Made by a program: the position numbers and the translations under genes
Shown here: positions 18,080 through 29,080 of the stretch, piece after piece
Numbering within the stretch: the stretch's first letter is position 1
Layout of the letters: the number at the start of each line of letters is the position of its first letter
Source of the DNA: Frischella japonica
GTDB lineage: Bacteria; Pseudomonadota; Gammaproteobacteria; Enterobacterales; Orbaceae
DNA: 64,000 nucleotides
NCBI RefSeq assembly: GCF_014489845.1
Contig: NZ_JABURY010000016.1
Coordinates: 1 to 64,000, forward strand
Reading direction: 5' to 3'
Notes under the pieces: model-generated
Databases searched by the model: none
What the model was told of the DNA's origin: nothing
Seen by the model: the letters and a program-made list of their open reading frames with translations, nothing else

Positions 18080-20467
18080 ATGAAAAAACTCACTCCTACT
18101 TTTATTGCAGTCACTGTTTGTATATCTCTTTATTCTCCAAACAATTATGCTAAAGATAATAAAATACTTAAGCAATTTCAACCTCAGAATAATCAACGAT
18201 GTCTTGTTAATGTACCGCTCAATAATCGACCTTCTCCTCAGAAAGATATTAATGAACAACCAATTAATGTTATTTCCGATAATTTCAAAGCTGAATTACC
18301 AAGTAAAGCTATTTACACCGGCAATGTTATAGTGACCCAAGGTAATCGGCAAATCAATTCTGACCAGATGACCTTAATTCAATCACAGAATCAAAATCGT
18401 GATATTTTTTTAAATGGTAATATTATTTATCAAGACGATATGGTTGAACTGCATGCCGAAAAAGCGTCCATGAATCTAGTTAATAAAGAAATTGAAATCG
18501 ATAATTCACAATATCATTTGGTTGGCAGGCTTGGACGTGGTTCAGCAAAAAAAATGCAATTTACAAATAACCGCTATTTGGTTATTAAAGGTGGGAGTTT
18601 TACCTCTTGTCCAATAGAAAATAAAACCTGGAATATCGAGGGTTCAAAAATTATTCATGATAATGATGAACAACTTCTAGAAGTATGGGATGCAGTTTTT
18701 CGAATAGCCAATGTGCCTGTATTATATACACCATATTTACAACTCCCTACTGGGAGCATACGCCGTTCGGGTTTACTTATGCCGAATTTTTCTTATGATA
18801 GCATTAGTGGAATTGATTTCTCTTTACCCATTTATTGGAATATCGCACCAAATTATGATGCGACATTTACACCTAGAATTATTCAAAAACGAGGTATTCA
18901 ACTACAATCTGAAGGGCGCTATCTTAACGCAATTGGTTTAGGTACTGTTGCATTTGACTGGTTGCAATATGACGATCAATATAGCAAGGACAGAAAAGGT
19001 CGACGTCATAGCAATGAAGCTGGCTATAGTAATAATAATTACCGATGGTTATTTCATTGGAAAAATGAAGAACAGATTAACGATAATTGGCGACTAACAG
19101 TGAATTCTACTCGGGTAAGTGATAACCAATATATTACTGATTTAGGTTCAAAATATGCAGCAGAAACAGATGGTTATCTCACACAAAGTTATACCATTGG
19201 CTATGCTGATGAAAATTGGGATATTGATTTGAATTATAAATATTTTCAAGCATTATATGATAATTTAAAGCATCAACTATATCGCCCAGAACCTCAATTA
19301 AATATCAATTACTATGATGATATCGGCAACTTTAATTTTAAGACCTTTTCGCAGGTATCACACTTTGTGACTTCTGGAAAAGATAATCCAAAAACTTGGC
19401 GCTTTCATATTGAACCAGGATTAAACTATGCGTTGATGTCTTCTTGGGCATCACTTAATACTGAAGTCGGCTTTTTAGCTACCCACTATGATCAAAATGT
19501 TCCTAAATCAAATACGAGTAAAAATTATTTGAAAGAAAGTGTTAATCGGTTTCTACCAAAATTTAGTATTGACGGAAAAATGATTTTTGAACGCAATATT
19601 AATACATTTACTGGATACACGCAAACATTAGAACCTAGAGTAAAATACCTTTATATTCCATATCGCAATCAATCACGTATTGATAAATACGATTCATCCC
19701 TATTACAATCCGATTATATTGGTTTATTTAGAGAACAGCCTTATAGCGGACTCGATCGTATCCCATCAGCCAATAAAATAGCTACAGGTATTACCACGCG
19801 TATATATGATGATGATCAGGTTGAAAAATTCAATTTATCCGTTGGGCAAATCTATTATTTTACCCGTTCCAAAACAGGCGATTATCGTTCACCAATCGAT
19901 AAAGATACTGGTACATTGACCTGGGCAACGGATAATTTTTGGCGTATTGATAATAATATGGTTTTCAGAAGTGGGATTCAATATGACACACGAATCGATA
20001 AAATTTCTTTGGCCAATGCCATTTTTGAATATCGTGTCAGTGAAAACAAAATGGCACAATTCTCTTATCGTTATGCTAATAAAAAATATATTGACAACAT
20101 AGAAGTAGATAAAGGTAATATACCTTATAAACAAAATATTTCGCAATTTGGAATTATGACATCGTGGCCATTGACCGATAATATCAATGCGGTGGGTTCG
20201 CTTTTCTATGATATTGACAATAAACAAATTGCTGATGATTTCATCGGTATACATTATGAAGATTGTTGTTGGGGAGTAAGTTTACAATATGGACGAAAAA
20301 TCGTTGATTGGAACAGCGTTTCAAGAGCGAGTAAATATGAAAACAAATTTTCAATAAACTTCGAATTAAGAGGTTTTAACCAAAATAGTAATACTATTGC
20401 TAAAATGTTAGACTTTGGTTTATTGCCTTATAAAACTGCATTTGACGAAAATTATGGAACTAAATAA
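18080..20467 (+). CDS. lptD: LPS-assembly outer-membrane protein LptD
   Basis: Outer-membrane barrel that inserts lipopolysaccharide with LptE. A signal peptide is at MKKLTPTFIAVTVCISLYSP with cleavage near NYA. An N-terminal OstA/LptA-like jellyroll (ISDNFKAELPSKAIYTGNV, DQMTLIQSQNQNRDIFLNG) is followed by a large beta-barrel. Cysteines corresponding to the E. coli disulfide set are present: one in QRCLVNV, one in FTSCPIEN and the adjacent pair in YEDCCWG. A TTG at 18062 opens the frame, but ATG at 18080 starts the signal peptide. 28 bp separate it from surA, its chaperone, as in E. coli. Confidence 0.95.
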   Translation: MKKLTPTFIAVTVCISLYSPNNYAKDNKILKQFQPQNNQRCLVNVPLNNRPSPQKDINEQPINVISDNFKAELPSKAIYTGNVIVTQGNRQINSDQMTLIQSQNQNRDIFLNGNIIYQDDMVELHAEKASMNLVNKEIEIDNSQYHLVGRLGRGSAKKMQFTNNRYLVIKGGSFTSCPIENKTWNIEGSKIIHDNDEQLLEVWDAVFRIANVPVLYTPYLQLPTGSIRRSGLLMPNFSYDSISGIDFSLPIYWNIAPNYDATFTPRIIQKRGIQLQSEGRYLNAIGLGTVAFDWLQYDDQYSKDRKGRRHSNEAGYSNNNYRWLFHWKNEEQINDNWRLTVNSTRVSDNQYITDLGSKYAAETDGYLTQSYTIGYADENWDIDLNYKYFQALYDNLKHQLYRPEPQLNINYYDDIGNFNFKTFSQVSHFVTSGKDNPKTWRFHIEPGLNYALMSSWASLNTEVGFLATHYDQNVPKSNTSKNYLKESVNRFLPKFSIDGKMIFERNINTFTGYTQTLEPRVKYLYIPYRNQSRIDKYDSSLLQSDYIGLFREQPYSGLDRIPSANKIATGITTRIYDDDQVEKFNLSVGQIYYFTRSKTGDYRSPIDKDTGTLTWATDNFWRIDNNMVFRSGIQYDTRIDKISLANAIFEYRVSENKMAQFSYRYANKKYIDNIEVDKGNIPYKQNISQFGIMTSWPLTDNINAVGSLFYDIDNKQIADDFIGIHYEDCCWGVSLQYGRKIVDWNSVSRASKYENKFSINFELRGFNQNSNTIAKMLDFGLLPYKTAFDENYGTK

Positions 20468-20495
20468 CAAATAATATTGTCAAATTAACATATAA

Positions 20496-21812
20496 ATGAA
20501 TAAATGGTTGACCATGATTACTAAAATTAAATTTTATTTTACATCTTTTTTAATCTTATTTTGCGCTGCGAATATTCAGGCCGCACCAAAGGTGGTCGAT
20601 GGCGTTGCGGCTATTGTGAATAACAATGTCATTTTACAAAGTGACATTGATGAAATGTTACAAAATGTAAAGGCAAGTACAGATCCCCAAAATTTGCCAG
20701 ATGATAAAGCGCTAAGACACCAAATCATAGAACGCCTAATTAATGAAAATCTCATTTTGCAACAAGCTGCAAAATTGAATATTAAAATTAGTGAAGATGA
20801 TATAACGGAAGCCATTAAATCTATTGCCCAAAAAAATAATATGACTATTAATGATTTGCGTGGTTATTTAGCAAGTGTTGGCATGAGTTACAATAGCTAT
20901 CGCCATAAAATATCAAAAGAGTTACTTATCGAGCAGGCTCGTATGAATATTATTAAGCAACGTATCATGATAAGCGATCGGGAAGTCAATAATTTGGCCA
21001 ATGAAATAGCTAAACAGCCGAATAAAAATCGTGAAGTTAATATTAGCCATATTTTAATTGCTTTACCAGAAAGCCCAAGCAAAAAACAGATTGAAGATGC
21101 CAACACAAAAGCACAAAATATTGTTGATCGTCTGAAAAAAGGGGAAAGTTTTGCTAAACTCGCTGCTACATATTCAAATGATGAAAAAGCATTAGAAGGT
21201 GGAAAAATGGGTTGGCATAAGCTCAATGAGTTGCCTTCTATTTTTGAAGAACGTTTAGTTCGTGCGCAAAAAAATGATATCATTGGACCGATCCGATCAG
21301 GTGTTGGATTTCATATTTTGAAAGTCGAAGGAAATCATTCTGAGGCACCTAAAATCATCACGATCAAAGAAGTAAATGCACGTCATATTCTGATCAAAAC
21401 CAATGTATTAGTGACAGATGAAATAGCAAAAAATAAAATTCAGGAAATTCGACAATCTATAGTAAATGGCTCAACCTCTTTTGCTTCTGCTGCTAAACTT
21501 TACTCGGAAGATCCTGGTTCAGCTGATAACGGTGGAGAATTAGGCTGGAACAATCCTAATAATTTTGATAGTAATTTTAGAGCAGCTTTATTAAGATTAA
21601 GTAAAGGTGAAATAAGTCAACCGGTCAAATCAAGTTATGGCTGGCATCTAATTCAATTAATGGATAGTCGTAATGTTGACAAAACGGAAGATGCGAAAAA
21701 AGATCAAGCTTATCGTTTAATTTTTAATCGTAAATTTGGTGAAGAGCTACAAGTTTGGATTCAAGAACTTAAAGGGGATGCTTATATAAAAATTATGGGT
21801 GATGATAATTAG
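20496..21812 (+). CDS. surA: Periplasmic chaperone and peptidyl-prolyl isomerase SurA
   Basis: Chaperone for outer-membrane proteins including LptD. A signal peptide ends at about NIQA-APK. The SurA N-terminal domain reads [22 protein letters not shown], and two parvulin domains follow, the first with [10 protein letters not shown] and the second with ARHILIKTN and GGELGWNNP. 438 residues against 428 in E. coli. It sits between lptD and rsmA. pdxA, which separates surA and rsmA in E. coli, is missing here; the rsmA start follows the surA stop after one base. Confidence 0.95.
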   Translation: MNKWLTMITKIKFYFTSFLILFCAANIQAAPKVVDGVAAIVNNNVILQSDIDEMLQNVKASTDPQNLPDDKALRHQIIERLINENLILQQAAKLNIKISEDDITEAIKSIAQKNNMTINDLRGYLASVGMSYNSYRHKISKELLIEQARMNIIKQRIMISDREVNNLANEIAKQPNKNREVNISHILIALPESPSKKQIEDANTKAQNIVDRLKKGESFAKLAATYSNDEKALEGGKMGWHKLNELPSIFEERLVRAQKNDIIGPIRSGVGFHILKVEGNHSEAPKIITIKEVNARHILIKTNVLVTDEIAKNKIQEIRQSIVNGSTSFASAAKLYSEDPGSADNGGELGWNNPNNFDSNFRAALLRLSKGEISQPVKSSYGWHLIQLMDSRNVDKTEDAKKDQAYRLIFNRKFGEELQVWIQELKGDAYIKIMGDDN

Positions 21813-21813
21813 T

Positions 21814-22623
21814 ATGAATAATCGTATGCATCAAGGGCATTTTGCACGGAAACGATTCGGTCAGAACTTTTTAAATGATGACAACGTTATTGAAAATATT
21901 GTAGCAGCCATTCAACCCAAAAAGGATCAAGCTCTGGTCGAAATTGGTCCTGGCCTTGCTGCACTGACTGTACCGATTAGTCAATTAGTTGACCAGTTAA
22001 CAGTGGTTGAAATTGACCGTGATTTAGCAGCAAGATTACTTAATAATCCTTTTTTAAAACATAAAATCAATGTGATTCAAGAGGATGCTATGATGGTTGA
22101 TTTTACCATTCTTGCAGAACAGATGAAGCAGCCATTAAGAGTTTTTGGTAATTTACCCTATAATATTTCGACACCTTTAATGTTCCATTTGTTTCAATTT
22201 ACACATGCAATTTCTGATATGCATTTTATGTTACAAAAAGAAGTTGTAAATCGCTTAGTCGCAGCACCCAATTCTAAAGCCTATGGTCGGTTAAGTGTTA
22301 TGGCACAATATTATTGTCAGATTATTCCTATCTTAGAGGTACCACCTTATGCATTTAAACCTGCTCCAAAAGTTGACTCTGCGGTAGTTAAATTAATACC
22401 TCATGCTGATATACCTCATAAAGTAAAGGATGTACGAATGCTATCTCGCATAACAACTGAAGCATTTAATCAACGCCGAAAAACGATTCGTAATAGTTTG
22501 GGGAATTTATTTAATTCAGAACAACTCACTGCATTAAATCTTGATTTAGATGCGCGCGCTGAGAATCTAACGTTGCAACAATATTGCCAGCTGGCTGATG
22601 CTTATAGCTTAATGAGTGAATAA
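21814..22623 (+). CDS. rsmA: 16S rRNA adenine-1518/1519 dimethyltransferase
   Basis: KsgA family enzyme that dimethylates two adjacent adenines near the 3' end of 16S rRNA. SAM-binding motif [11 protein letters not shown], catalytic motif [10 protein letters not shown], and the C-terminal [20 protein letters not shown] are present. The family start is [20 protein letters not shown], so ATG at 21814 is preferred over the open-frame start at 21799, which would overlap surA. One base separates it from surA, so translation is probably coupled. Confidence 0.96.
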   Translation: MNNRMHQGHFARKRFGQNFLNDDNVIENIVAAIQPKKDQALVEIGPGLAALTVPISQLVDQLTVVEIDRDLAARLLNNPFLKHKINVIQEDAMMVDFTILAEQMKQPLRVFGNLPYNISTPLMFHLFQFTHAISDMHFMLQKEVVNRLVAAPNSKAYGRLSVMAQYYCQIIPILEVPPYAFKPAPKVDSAVVKLIPHADIPHKVKDVRMLSRITTEAFNQRRKTIRNSLGNLFNSEQLTALNLDLDARAENLTLQQYCQLADAYSLMSE

Positions 22624-22626
22624 ATC

Positions 22627-23451
22627 ATGGCAAACTTACTGATTGGCGATATTCATGGTTGTTACTATGAATTTATGAAAGTGCTTGAGAAAGCTAATTT
22701 TAGCCAATCTGATACAATCTGGTTAACGGGAGATCTCGTTGCCAGAGGACCTGATTCGTTAGCGGTATTACGGTTTGTAAAACAACATTGTAACCAAATA
22801 CGTCTTACTTTAGGTAATCATGATATTCATCTTTTAGCCGTCTATGCGGGAATTACTAAAAATCATAAAAAAGATCACATTGAACAAATTCTAACAGCTC
22901 CGGATTGTGACGAGTTAATTAATTGGTTAAGACGCCAGCCCTTATTACAAATTGATAACCAATTGAAATTAGTTATGGCACACGCTGGCATCTCTCCGCA
23001 ATGGGATTTAGACACAGCAATTAAATGTGCCAAGGATCTAAGTTCTGTGCTATCCAGCGACACATATCCTTTATTTTTAGATTCAATGTATGGTGATTTT
23101 CCTGATTCATGGCAGGACGATTTAAAAGGTTTAGATCGATTACGCTTCATAGCCAATGCTTTTACGCGTATGCGTTATTGTTATGATGATGGTCGCCTAG
23201 ATTTCTATTGCAAAGATGCACCAGAAGACGCACCAAGCAAACTTAAACCTTGGTTTAAGTTACCCCGTAAAATACCCGAAAATTATAGTATTATATTTGG
23301 TCATTGGGCATCGTTAAAAGGTAAAGGTACGCCTGAAAACATCTATGGTTTGGATACTGGCTGTTGTTGGGGAGGTAAATTAACATGTTTACGTTGGGAA
23401 GATAAGCATTATTTTTTTAAACGCAATCAAGACGCTTCTGACAAAATTTAA
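22627..23451 (+). CDS. apaH: Bis(5'-nucleosyl)-tetraphosphatase (symmetrical) ApaH
   Basis: Hydrolyses Ap4A and related dinucleotides and removes Np4 caps from RNA. Metallophosphatase motifs are intact: [43 protein letters not shown] and the late FGHWASL with LDTGCCWGG. 274 residues, close to E. coli (280). It follows rsmA by 3 bp; apaG, normally between them, is absent. Confidence 0.95.
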   Translation: MANLLIGDIHGCYYEFMKVLEKANFSQSDTIWLTGDLVARGPDSLAVLRFVKQHCNQIRLTLGNHDIHLLAVYAGITKNHKKDHIEQILTAPDCDELINWLRRQPLLQIDNQLKLVMAHAGISPQWDLDTAIKCAKDLSSVLSSDTYPLFLDSMYGDFPDSWQDDLKGLDRLRFIANAFTRMRYCYDDGRLDFYCKDAPEDAPSKLKPWFKLPRKIPENYSIIFGHWASLKGKGTPENIYGLDTGCCWGGKLTCLRWEDKHYFFKRNQDASDKI

Positions 23452-23656
23452 AATAAAATTTAATACTATATATCGATATTTCATTACCTTTAATTCTTTT
23501 AGTTTTGTTAATCATATCTTTTATCGGTATCTTAATTGTTTACATTTTGTTATGTCTTAAATCTAATACATTAAGCACGAATTTAACTGCGCTGGTGTAA
23601 TTTTTAAATTAATAACGCTATACTAATAACACTAAATAAAAAAGTAAGGATTGTTT

Positions 23657-25489
23657 ATGTTTGTTTGGCACACGATTTGTACCGGGCTAAAATATATTGG
23701 GAAAACCTTAAATCTAATTAGAATTATCTTTTTAAATATTGTCTTTTTTTTCTGTTTATTTTTACTTATAGGGTTATCCAGTTCTGAGAATATCCCCCAA
23801 TCAGGTGTTTTAATTCTCGATATTGAAGGCGTACTTGTTGATACAACAAATGTTGATCAAGATTTTTATGAATTAAGTAAAAAACTGAGTGGTAATAAAT
23901 TTGATCCTTCTCGTGAAAATAGCTTATTTGAACTTACTAAGAAAATTGATCAAGCAACATCCGATAATGCAATAAAAGGTATCATCCTTAAATTAGATAA
24001 ATTTAATGGTGGATCATTGCCTTCTCTGGAATATCTGGCAAAACATTTAAAACAATTCAAAGCAGCCGGAAAACCTATTTATGCTTATGGTAGCAAGTTT
24101 AATCAAAAACAATACTATTTAGCCAGTCTTGCCGATAAAATTTATTTAAGTAATATTGGAAGTGTAGAAATTTTTGGTTTTGCCGCTAACAACTTCTATT
24201 TCAAATCATTATTAGATAATTTAAAAGTCAACACTTATGTGTATAGAGTGGGAACCTATAAATCTGCTGTAGAACCCTATATTAGAGATGATATGTCTGA
24301 AGAGGCTAAGCTAAATACTCGTCGTTGGTTAATGCCAATGTGGAAAAACTATTTATCTGATATTTCTCAACAACGTGACATACCTAATGATATGTTAGCA
24401 CCAGATTCTGATACATTTTTAGAACGCTTAAAAATGGTCTCAGGTAATTTGGCTGAATATGCTCTTGAAAATAAAATTATTGATTCAATTAAAACAAATA
24501 GTGAATTCGAACAAGAGATGAAGGCGTTTTTTAATACAAATGATTCAGTCAGCATTTATGATTATCAGCTTCAAACAAATGAACAGCAAATCATTGATGG
24601 ACAATCTACGATGAATCACAAGCCTGAAATAGCTATTGTTTTTGTTAATGGTACAATTGTTAAGGGTGACAGCACTAATGATACAGCTGGAAGTGAAACT
24701 ATTGCTCAACAGATAAAAAAATTGACCAATAATAGCAATATTCGCGCGGTGGTTTTGCGCATTAATAGTCCTGGTGGTAGTGTTGATGGTTCTGAGGAAA
24801 TTCGCAGTGAATTAGCAGCATTGAGAGAGAAAGATATACCTGTTGTTGTGTCAATGGGGGGATTAGCTGCATCTGGTGGTTACTGGATAGCGACAGAATC
24901 AGATTATATTTATGCAAGTTCAAATACCATTACAGGCTCAATCGGAATTTTTGGAATTTTACCAAATTTTGAAAATAGCCTCTCTTCGATCGGTGTTCAC
25001 ACTGACGGTGTCGCTACCTCACCATTAGCGAGTTTATCGGTAACTAAAGCGCCATCAGAGCAATTCAATCAGCTCATGCAAATGACCATTAATAATGGCT
25101 ATGACATGTTTATATCGCTTGTGTCACAATCACGAAATATGAATTATGAAGCTGTCGATAAAATTGCTCAAGGGCAAGTCTGGTTAGGTGAACAAGCTAA
25201 AGAAAATGGTCTAGTCGATGAAATTGGTGATATTGACAATGCTGTACTTAAAGCAGCAACTTTAGCCGGTATCACTGATTATACAATTTATTGGCAAAAA
25301 CAAGATATTAACTATTTTAATGCAATGTTAAACAATTATTCAGCCATATTACCAAAATCGCTTACGCAAATTTTATATAATGAACTACCAATGGTCAAAG
25401 AGGTTAAGCAGCGCATGACATTATTGGAAAATTTAAATGACCCACAAAATCGGTATATTTATTGTTTAAATTGTGCTGAAGTTAATTAA
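23657..25489 (+). CDS. sppA: Protease IV, signal peptide peptidase SppA
   Basis: Membrane-anchored serine protease that degrades cleaved signal peptides in the periplasm. One N-terminal transmembrane segment (IIFLNIVFFFCLFLLIGL) is followed by two ClpP-like domains. The catalytic lysine lies in VGTYKSAVEP (first domain) and the serine in GGLAASGGYW (second domain), the same dyad as E. coli K209/S409. The oxyanion region RINSPGGSV is present. AAGGA is spaced correctly for ATG at 23657; the TTG six bases earlier is not. A strong terminator follows. Confidence 0.95.
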   Translation: MFVWHTICTGLKYIGKTLNLIRIIFLNIVFFFCLFLLIGLSSSENIPQSGVLILDIEGVLVDTTNVDQDFYELSKKLSGNKFDPSRENSLFELTKKIDQATSDNAIKGIILKLDKFNGGSLPSLEYLAKHLKQFKAAGKPIYAYGSKFNQKQYYLASLADKIYLSNIGSVEIFGFAANNFYFKSLLDNLKVNTYVYRVGTYKSAVEPYIRDDMSEEAKLNTRRWLMPMWKNYLSDISQQRDIPNDMLAPDSDTFLERLKMVSGNLAEYALENKIIDSIKTNSEFEQEMKAFFNTNDSVSIYDYQLQTNEQQIIDGQSTMNHKPEIAIVFVNGTIVKGDSTNDTAGSETIAQQIKKLTNNSNIRAVVLRINSPGGSVDGSEEIRSELAALREKDIPVVVSMGGLAASGGYWIATESDYIYASSNTITGSIGIFGILPNFENSLSSIGVHTDGVATSPLASLSVTKAPSEQFNQLMQMTINNGYDMFISLVSQSRNMNYEAVDKIAQGQVWLGEQAKENGLVDEIGDIDNAVLKAATLAGITDYTIYWQKQDINYFNAMLNNYSAILPKSLTQILYNELPMVKEVKQRMTLLENLNDPQNRYIYCLNCAEVN

Positions 25490-25491
25490 TA

Positions 25492-25516
25492 AAAACAGGG
25501 CAATGCCCTGTTTTCT
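25492..25516 (+). terminator. Rho-independent terminator of sppA
   Basis: AAAACAGGGC and GCCCTGTTTT form a perfect 10-bp stem with an AAT loop, followed by a T-rich stretch, three bases after the stop codon. Confidence 0.9.
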
Positions 25517-25942
25517 CTTTAATTGATTGTATAAACTATCCGACTCAATACTAACTGTCATTCATAATATATTTCAAATATTGTAATTAAATACCGCTCT
25601 ATACTCATGATATAAATTCAGTTTAAAACCAACAGAGAGTTAACCTAAAACAGGATTATTTTTTTAAGATTAAGTTAGCAATCAAACAGATTAAATTTTA
25701 TAGGACAATCGCTAATCCTTTAGTTAATTTACTAAATTCGTATATGACTATTAAAATTGTTGTGATGTAAATAAATGGAAAAAGACTTAAGCCCATTTTG
25801 TTTATAAACATATCGTCAGCTTTATATCTTTTTTACACACTTTTTAATTACAATTGAAATCTTCGATTTCTGTGTAATTTTATTATATATGGAATTATCA
25901 GTAATTAGCGTAAAAATAAGTAGGTAATAACATTTTGATGAG
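25517..25942. other. Convergent gap between sppA and fabB
   Basis: No gene is seen. The one structure is a hairpin at 25848-25877 (outer TTACA/TGTAA, inner GAAATC-TTC-GATTTC) followed by TTTTATTATA, which looks like an orphan terminator on the plus strand. Confidence 0.35.
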
Positions 25943-25973
25943 ATAAAAAAATAGCACTAATTTAGTGCTATCT
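25943..25973 (-). terminator. Rho-independent terminator of fabB
   Basis: ATAGCACTAA and TTAGTGCTAT form a 10-bp stem centred near 25961; on the minus strand the stem is followed by seven T residues. It lies about 20 bp beyond the fabB stop. Confidence 0.88.
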
Positions 25974-25993
25974 AGATTTACATAATTAGAATG

Positions 25994-27205
25994 TTATTTA
26001 CTAAATTTCTTCAATACGATAGCAGCATTAGTACCACCAAAGCCAAAACTATTAGACATAACTGTCGTTAATTCTTTTTCTGTTGGTTGAGTTATAACAT
26101 TCATATCTTTTGCTGCTTCATCTAATTCATCGACATTAATACTTGGCGCAATAAAATTATTTTGTAGCATCAATAAACTATAAATAACCTCTTGAGCACC
26201 TGTAGCACTTAATGAATGACCAGTCATTGACTTTGTTGAAGAGATTGCAGGAACATTATCGCCAAAAACTTGTTTAATTGCCCATAACTCTTTAACATCG
26301 CCGACTGGGGTGGATGTACCATGAGTATTAATGTAATCAATTGGCGAATCAACATTTTCAATAGCAAGTTGCATACAACGTACAGCCCCTTCACCAGATG
26401 GTGATACCATATCATAACCGTCAGATGTTGCGCCATAACCGACTATTTCACCATAAATATGCGCTCCACGTGCTAAAGCATGTTCAAGTTCTTCAACGAC
26501 GACCATTCCAGCGCCACCAGCAATAACAAAACCATCACGATTAGCGTCATAAGCGCGTGATGCTTTCTCTGGAGTATCATTATATTTTGTCGATAATGCA
26601 CCCATAGCATCAAACTCACAAGACATTTCCCAACAAAGTTCTTCACCACCACCAGCAAAGACAATATCTTGTTTACCTAACTGAATAAGCTCAGCTGCAT
26701 GACCTATACAGTGAACAGAAGTTGCACACGCTGAAGTCATTGAATAGCTCACGCCTTTAATTTTAAATGGTGTTGCTAAGCAAGCAGAAATCGCAGAAGA
26801 CATGGATTTAGTTACTGCATAAGGACCAACCCCACGTAGGCCTTTTTCTTTCATTCCTGCAACAACCGAATATTGTGTTTTCGTTGAACCACCATAACCC
26901 GCAATAAGACCAGTACGCGGGTTAGATATCATTTCAGGTGTAAGTTTAGCATCATCTATTGCTTGTTGTAATGCTAAATAGCCATAAATTGAAGCATCAT
27001 TCATAAAACGTACGATTTTACGATCGATTAAACCAGTTGTATCTAATTTGATATTACCACAAACATGACTACGCATACCGCTGTCTTTCATTTCTTGAGA
27101 AAAAGTAATCCCACTCTTTCCTTGTTTTAAGGATTCCAATACTTCTTTAGTATTATTACCAATGCTTGATAAAATTCCTAAACCTGTTATTACGACTCTT
27201 TTCAT
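25994..27205 (-). CDS. fabB: 3-oxoacyl-[acyl-carrier-protein] synthase I
   Basis: Elongating condensing enzyme, essential for unsaturated fatty acid synthesis. The Cys-His-His triad is intact: Cys160 in [12 protein letters not shown], His in [11 protein letters not shown] and His in [15 protein letters not shown] with the conserved Lys before it. The C-terminal [15 protein letters not shown] is present. 403 residues against 406 in E. coli. GGGAG precedes the ATG. The promoter with a FabR-like palindrome lies 51 to 79 bp upstream. Confidence 0.97.
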   Translation of the reverse strand: MKRVVITGLGILSSIGNNTKEVLESLKQGKSGITFSQEMKDSGMRSHVCGNIKLDTTGLIDRKIVRFMNDASIYGYLALQQAIDDAKLTPEMISNPRTGLIAGYGGSTKTQYSVVAGMKEKGLRGVGPYAVTKSMSSAISACLATPFKIKGVSYSMTSACATSVHCIGHAAELIQLGKQDIVFAGGGEELCWEMSCEFDAMGALSTKYNDTPEKASRAYDANRDGFVIAGGAGMVVVEELEHALARGAHIYGEIVGYGATSDGYDMVSPSGEGAVRCMQLAIENVDSPIDYINTHGTSTPVGDVKELWAIKQVFGDNVPAISSTKSMTGHSLSATGAQEVIYSLLMLQNNFIAPSINVDELDEAAKDMNVITQPTEKELTTVMSNSFGFGGTNAAIVLKKFSK

Positions 27206-27255
27206 TTATTACTTTGCTCCCAAAGAAATATCTTTCATGTAAAAAAATTTCGCTA

Positions 27256-27284
27256 ATTATAGCTTACAGTTGTAAGCTGAACAA
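27256..27284 (-). promoter_or_regulatory. fabB promoter with FabR-like operator in the spacer
   Basis: On the minus strand a -35 TTGTTC (27284-27279) and a consensus -10 TATAAT (27261-27256) are exactly 17 bp apart. The spacer and first -10 base hold a perfect 18-bp inverted repeat, AGCTTACA-AC-TGTAAGCT (27278-27261). It fits the AGCNNACA-NN-TGTNNGCT pattern that I recall for the E. coli FabR sites at fabA and fabB. Binding here would block RNA polymerase. The assignment to FabR is inference; the palindrome and promoter geometry are visible. Confidence 0.72.
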
Positions 27285-27509
27285 TAAGATTTGTAAATTA
27301 TTTATCAGGTAGTTTTTTTATGATATTATTTAATATAATTAGTAATATAGTGTATATTTTTCTGTATTTTTTACTGAAAAATTAGTGAACAGGTGTTAGC
27401 TGATTAATAACAAAGCATAAAATATTAACCGCTTTTTTACTTTATTATTGATAATTTTTTTTGAAATTTAATATTTAATAACATTGTTAGGATTGATTTA
27501 CAGTTTTTG

Positions 27510-27537
27510 TTGACCAAAAAATAATATGTTAAAATAC
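27510..27537 (+). promoter_or_regulatory. Possible rsfS promoter
   Basis: An extended -10, TGTTAAAAT (27527-27535), lies 35 bp before the rsfS start, with TTGACC at 27510-27515 upstream; the spacing between them (14 bp) is short. It is the best promoter candidate for the rsfS operon. Confidence 0.4.
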
Positions 27538-27569
27538 ACTAAAATGAAAAAAACATTTAGAGGAATATT

Positions 27570-27887
27570 TTGCAACAGTCACTTCAAGATTTTATCATCG
27601 ACAAAATCGATGACTTAAAAGGAAAAGATATCGTTATATTAGATGTTAAAGGTAAATCAAGTATTACTGATTACATGATCATCTGCACAGGTACATCCAA
27701 TCGGCATGTTAGCTCAATTGCCAATCATCTATTAGAAGAAGCTAAAAAACAGGATTACTTAGTATTAGGTAGTGAAGGCCAAAATGATGCCGATTGGGTG
27801 GTTGTTGACCTTGATTCCGTTATGGTTCACATTATGCAAGAAGATAGTCGTCAACTTTATGAGCTTGAAAAGTTGTGGAGCAAATAA
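27570..27887 (+). CDS. rsfS: Ribosome silencing factor RsfS
   Basis: Binds ribosomal protein L14 and blocks subunit joining under starvation. 105 residues; [22 protein letters not shown], in parts, and [31 protein letters not shown] and YELEKLWS match E. coli RsfS. The start is TTG at 27570 with AGAGGA upstream; E. coli rsfS also uses TTG. It leads the rsfS-rlmH-ybeY unit. Confidence 0.95.
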   Translation: MQQSLQDFIIDKIDDLKGKDIVILDVKGKSSITDYMIICTGTSNRHVSSIANHLLEEAKKQDYLVLGSEGQNDADWVVVDLDSVMVHIMQEDSRQLYELEKLWSK

Positions 27888-27890
27888 TTA

Positions 27891-28361
27891 GTGAAGCTTC
27901 AACTTATTGCCGTAGGTACCAAAATGCCTCAATGGGTATCAACTGCTTTCTATGATTATACATCACGTTTTCCGAAAGATATGCCTTTTGAATTGATCGA
28001 AGTCCCTGCCGGAAAGCGAACTAAACATGCTGATATATCAAGAATTTTGGACAAAGAAGGCGAGCAGATGTTAGCAAGTTGCGGTAAAGGTAATCGTATC
28101 GTGACATTGGATATTCCAGGCAAACCATTATCTACAGAAAATTTAGCTTGTGAGCTGGATAAATGGAAATTAGATGGTCGCGATGTAAGCTTGTTAATCG
28201 GCGGACCAGAAGGATTATCGCCTGCTTGTAAAATGGCCGCGCATCAAAGTTGGTCATTATCACCGCTTACCCTTCCTCACCCCCTTGTTAGAGTTATTGT
28301 TGCGGAAAGCTTATACCGAGCCTGGAGCATTACAACAAATCACCCTTATCATAGAGAATAA
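27891..28361 (+). CDS. rlmH: 23S rRNA pseudouridine-1915 N3-methyltransferase
   Basis: SPOUT-class enzyme. [12 protein letters not shown] at the N-terminus, [29 protein letters not shown] (SAM-binding knot) and [20 protein letters not shown] are all conserved. 156 residues against 155 in E. coli. GTG start at 27891 with GGAG upstream, three bases after the rsfS stop. The order rsfS-rlmH is as in E. coli, but mrdA does not follow; ybeY does. Confidence 0.96.
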   Translation: MKLQLIAVGTKMPQWVSTAFYDYTSRFPKDMPFELIEVPAGKRTKHADISRILDKEGEQMLASCGKGNRIVTLDIPGKPLSTENLACELDKWKLDGRDVSLLIGGPEGLSPACKMAAHQSWSLSPLTLPHPLVRVIVAESLYRAWSITTNHPYHRE

Positions 28362-28371
28362 ACATTTAATC

Positions 28372-28830
28372 ATGGATCAGATCATTCTAGATTTACAAAT
28401 AGTTACTACCGATACGAATACCATACCTAGCGAACAAAAAATTCAACAATGGTTAACAGTGATATTACCCCAATTTGTACCACAAGCTGAATTAACAATT
28501 CGTGTGGTTGATGAACAAGAGAGCCAATATTTAAATAACCTCTATCGTCATAAAGACAAACCAACAAATGTATTATCATTTCCTTTTGAATCTCCAATTG
28601 AAATGGAAACGCCGCTTTTAGGTGATCTCATTATCTGCAAAGGGATAGTTGAACAAGAAGCTAAAGATCAACATAAATCACTTGAATCACATTGGGCACA
28701 TATGATTGTCCATGGTTGCCTTCATTTATTAGGTTATGATCATATCGAAGAAGCTGAAGCTCAAGAAATGGAAAATATTGAAATTGAAATTATGACAGAA
28801 CTAGGATTCACAAATCCTTATGAATCTTAA
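28372..28830 (+). CDS. ybeY: Endoribonuclease YbeY, rRNA maturation factor
   Basis: Zinc-dependent RNase for 16S rRNA 3' maturation and ribosome quality control. The metal motif [11 protein letters not shown] is intact, with the preceding SHWAHMIV and the [12 protein letters not shown] segment. The frame opens at 28285, but alignment to the family begins at [11 protein letters not shown], so ATG 28372 is chosen; the upstream part overlaps rlmH. 152 residues. The PhoH-like partner ybeZ, usually directly upstream, is missing. Confidence 0.95.
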   Translation: MDQIILDLQIVTTDTNTIPSEQKIQQWLTVILPQFVPQAELTIRVVDEQESQYLNNLYRHKDKPTNVLSFPFESPIEMETPLLGDLIICKGIVEQEAKDQHKSLESHWAHMIVHGCLHLLGYDHIEEAEAQEMENIEIEIMTELGFTNPYES

Positions 28831-29080
28831 TCAATTTATAATTTTTACTAAAATTAAATTTAAAAAATGGGTACATTCAAAACTTTTTAACAAATTCACC
28901 AGGATATATTTTATAAATAAGCGTTTTGTTGCAGTTAATTGATGATATTGTTATCATTTCCCTTTCATCCACACGATTAAAATAGTAAAAAGTATTTTAA
29001 AATTGGTCGGAAATCGGGATACATTATGTATAAAATAAAATCTATTATAGTTAATAATCTTTTGGAAGGAATGCGATAAA

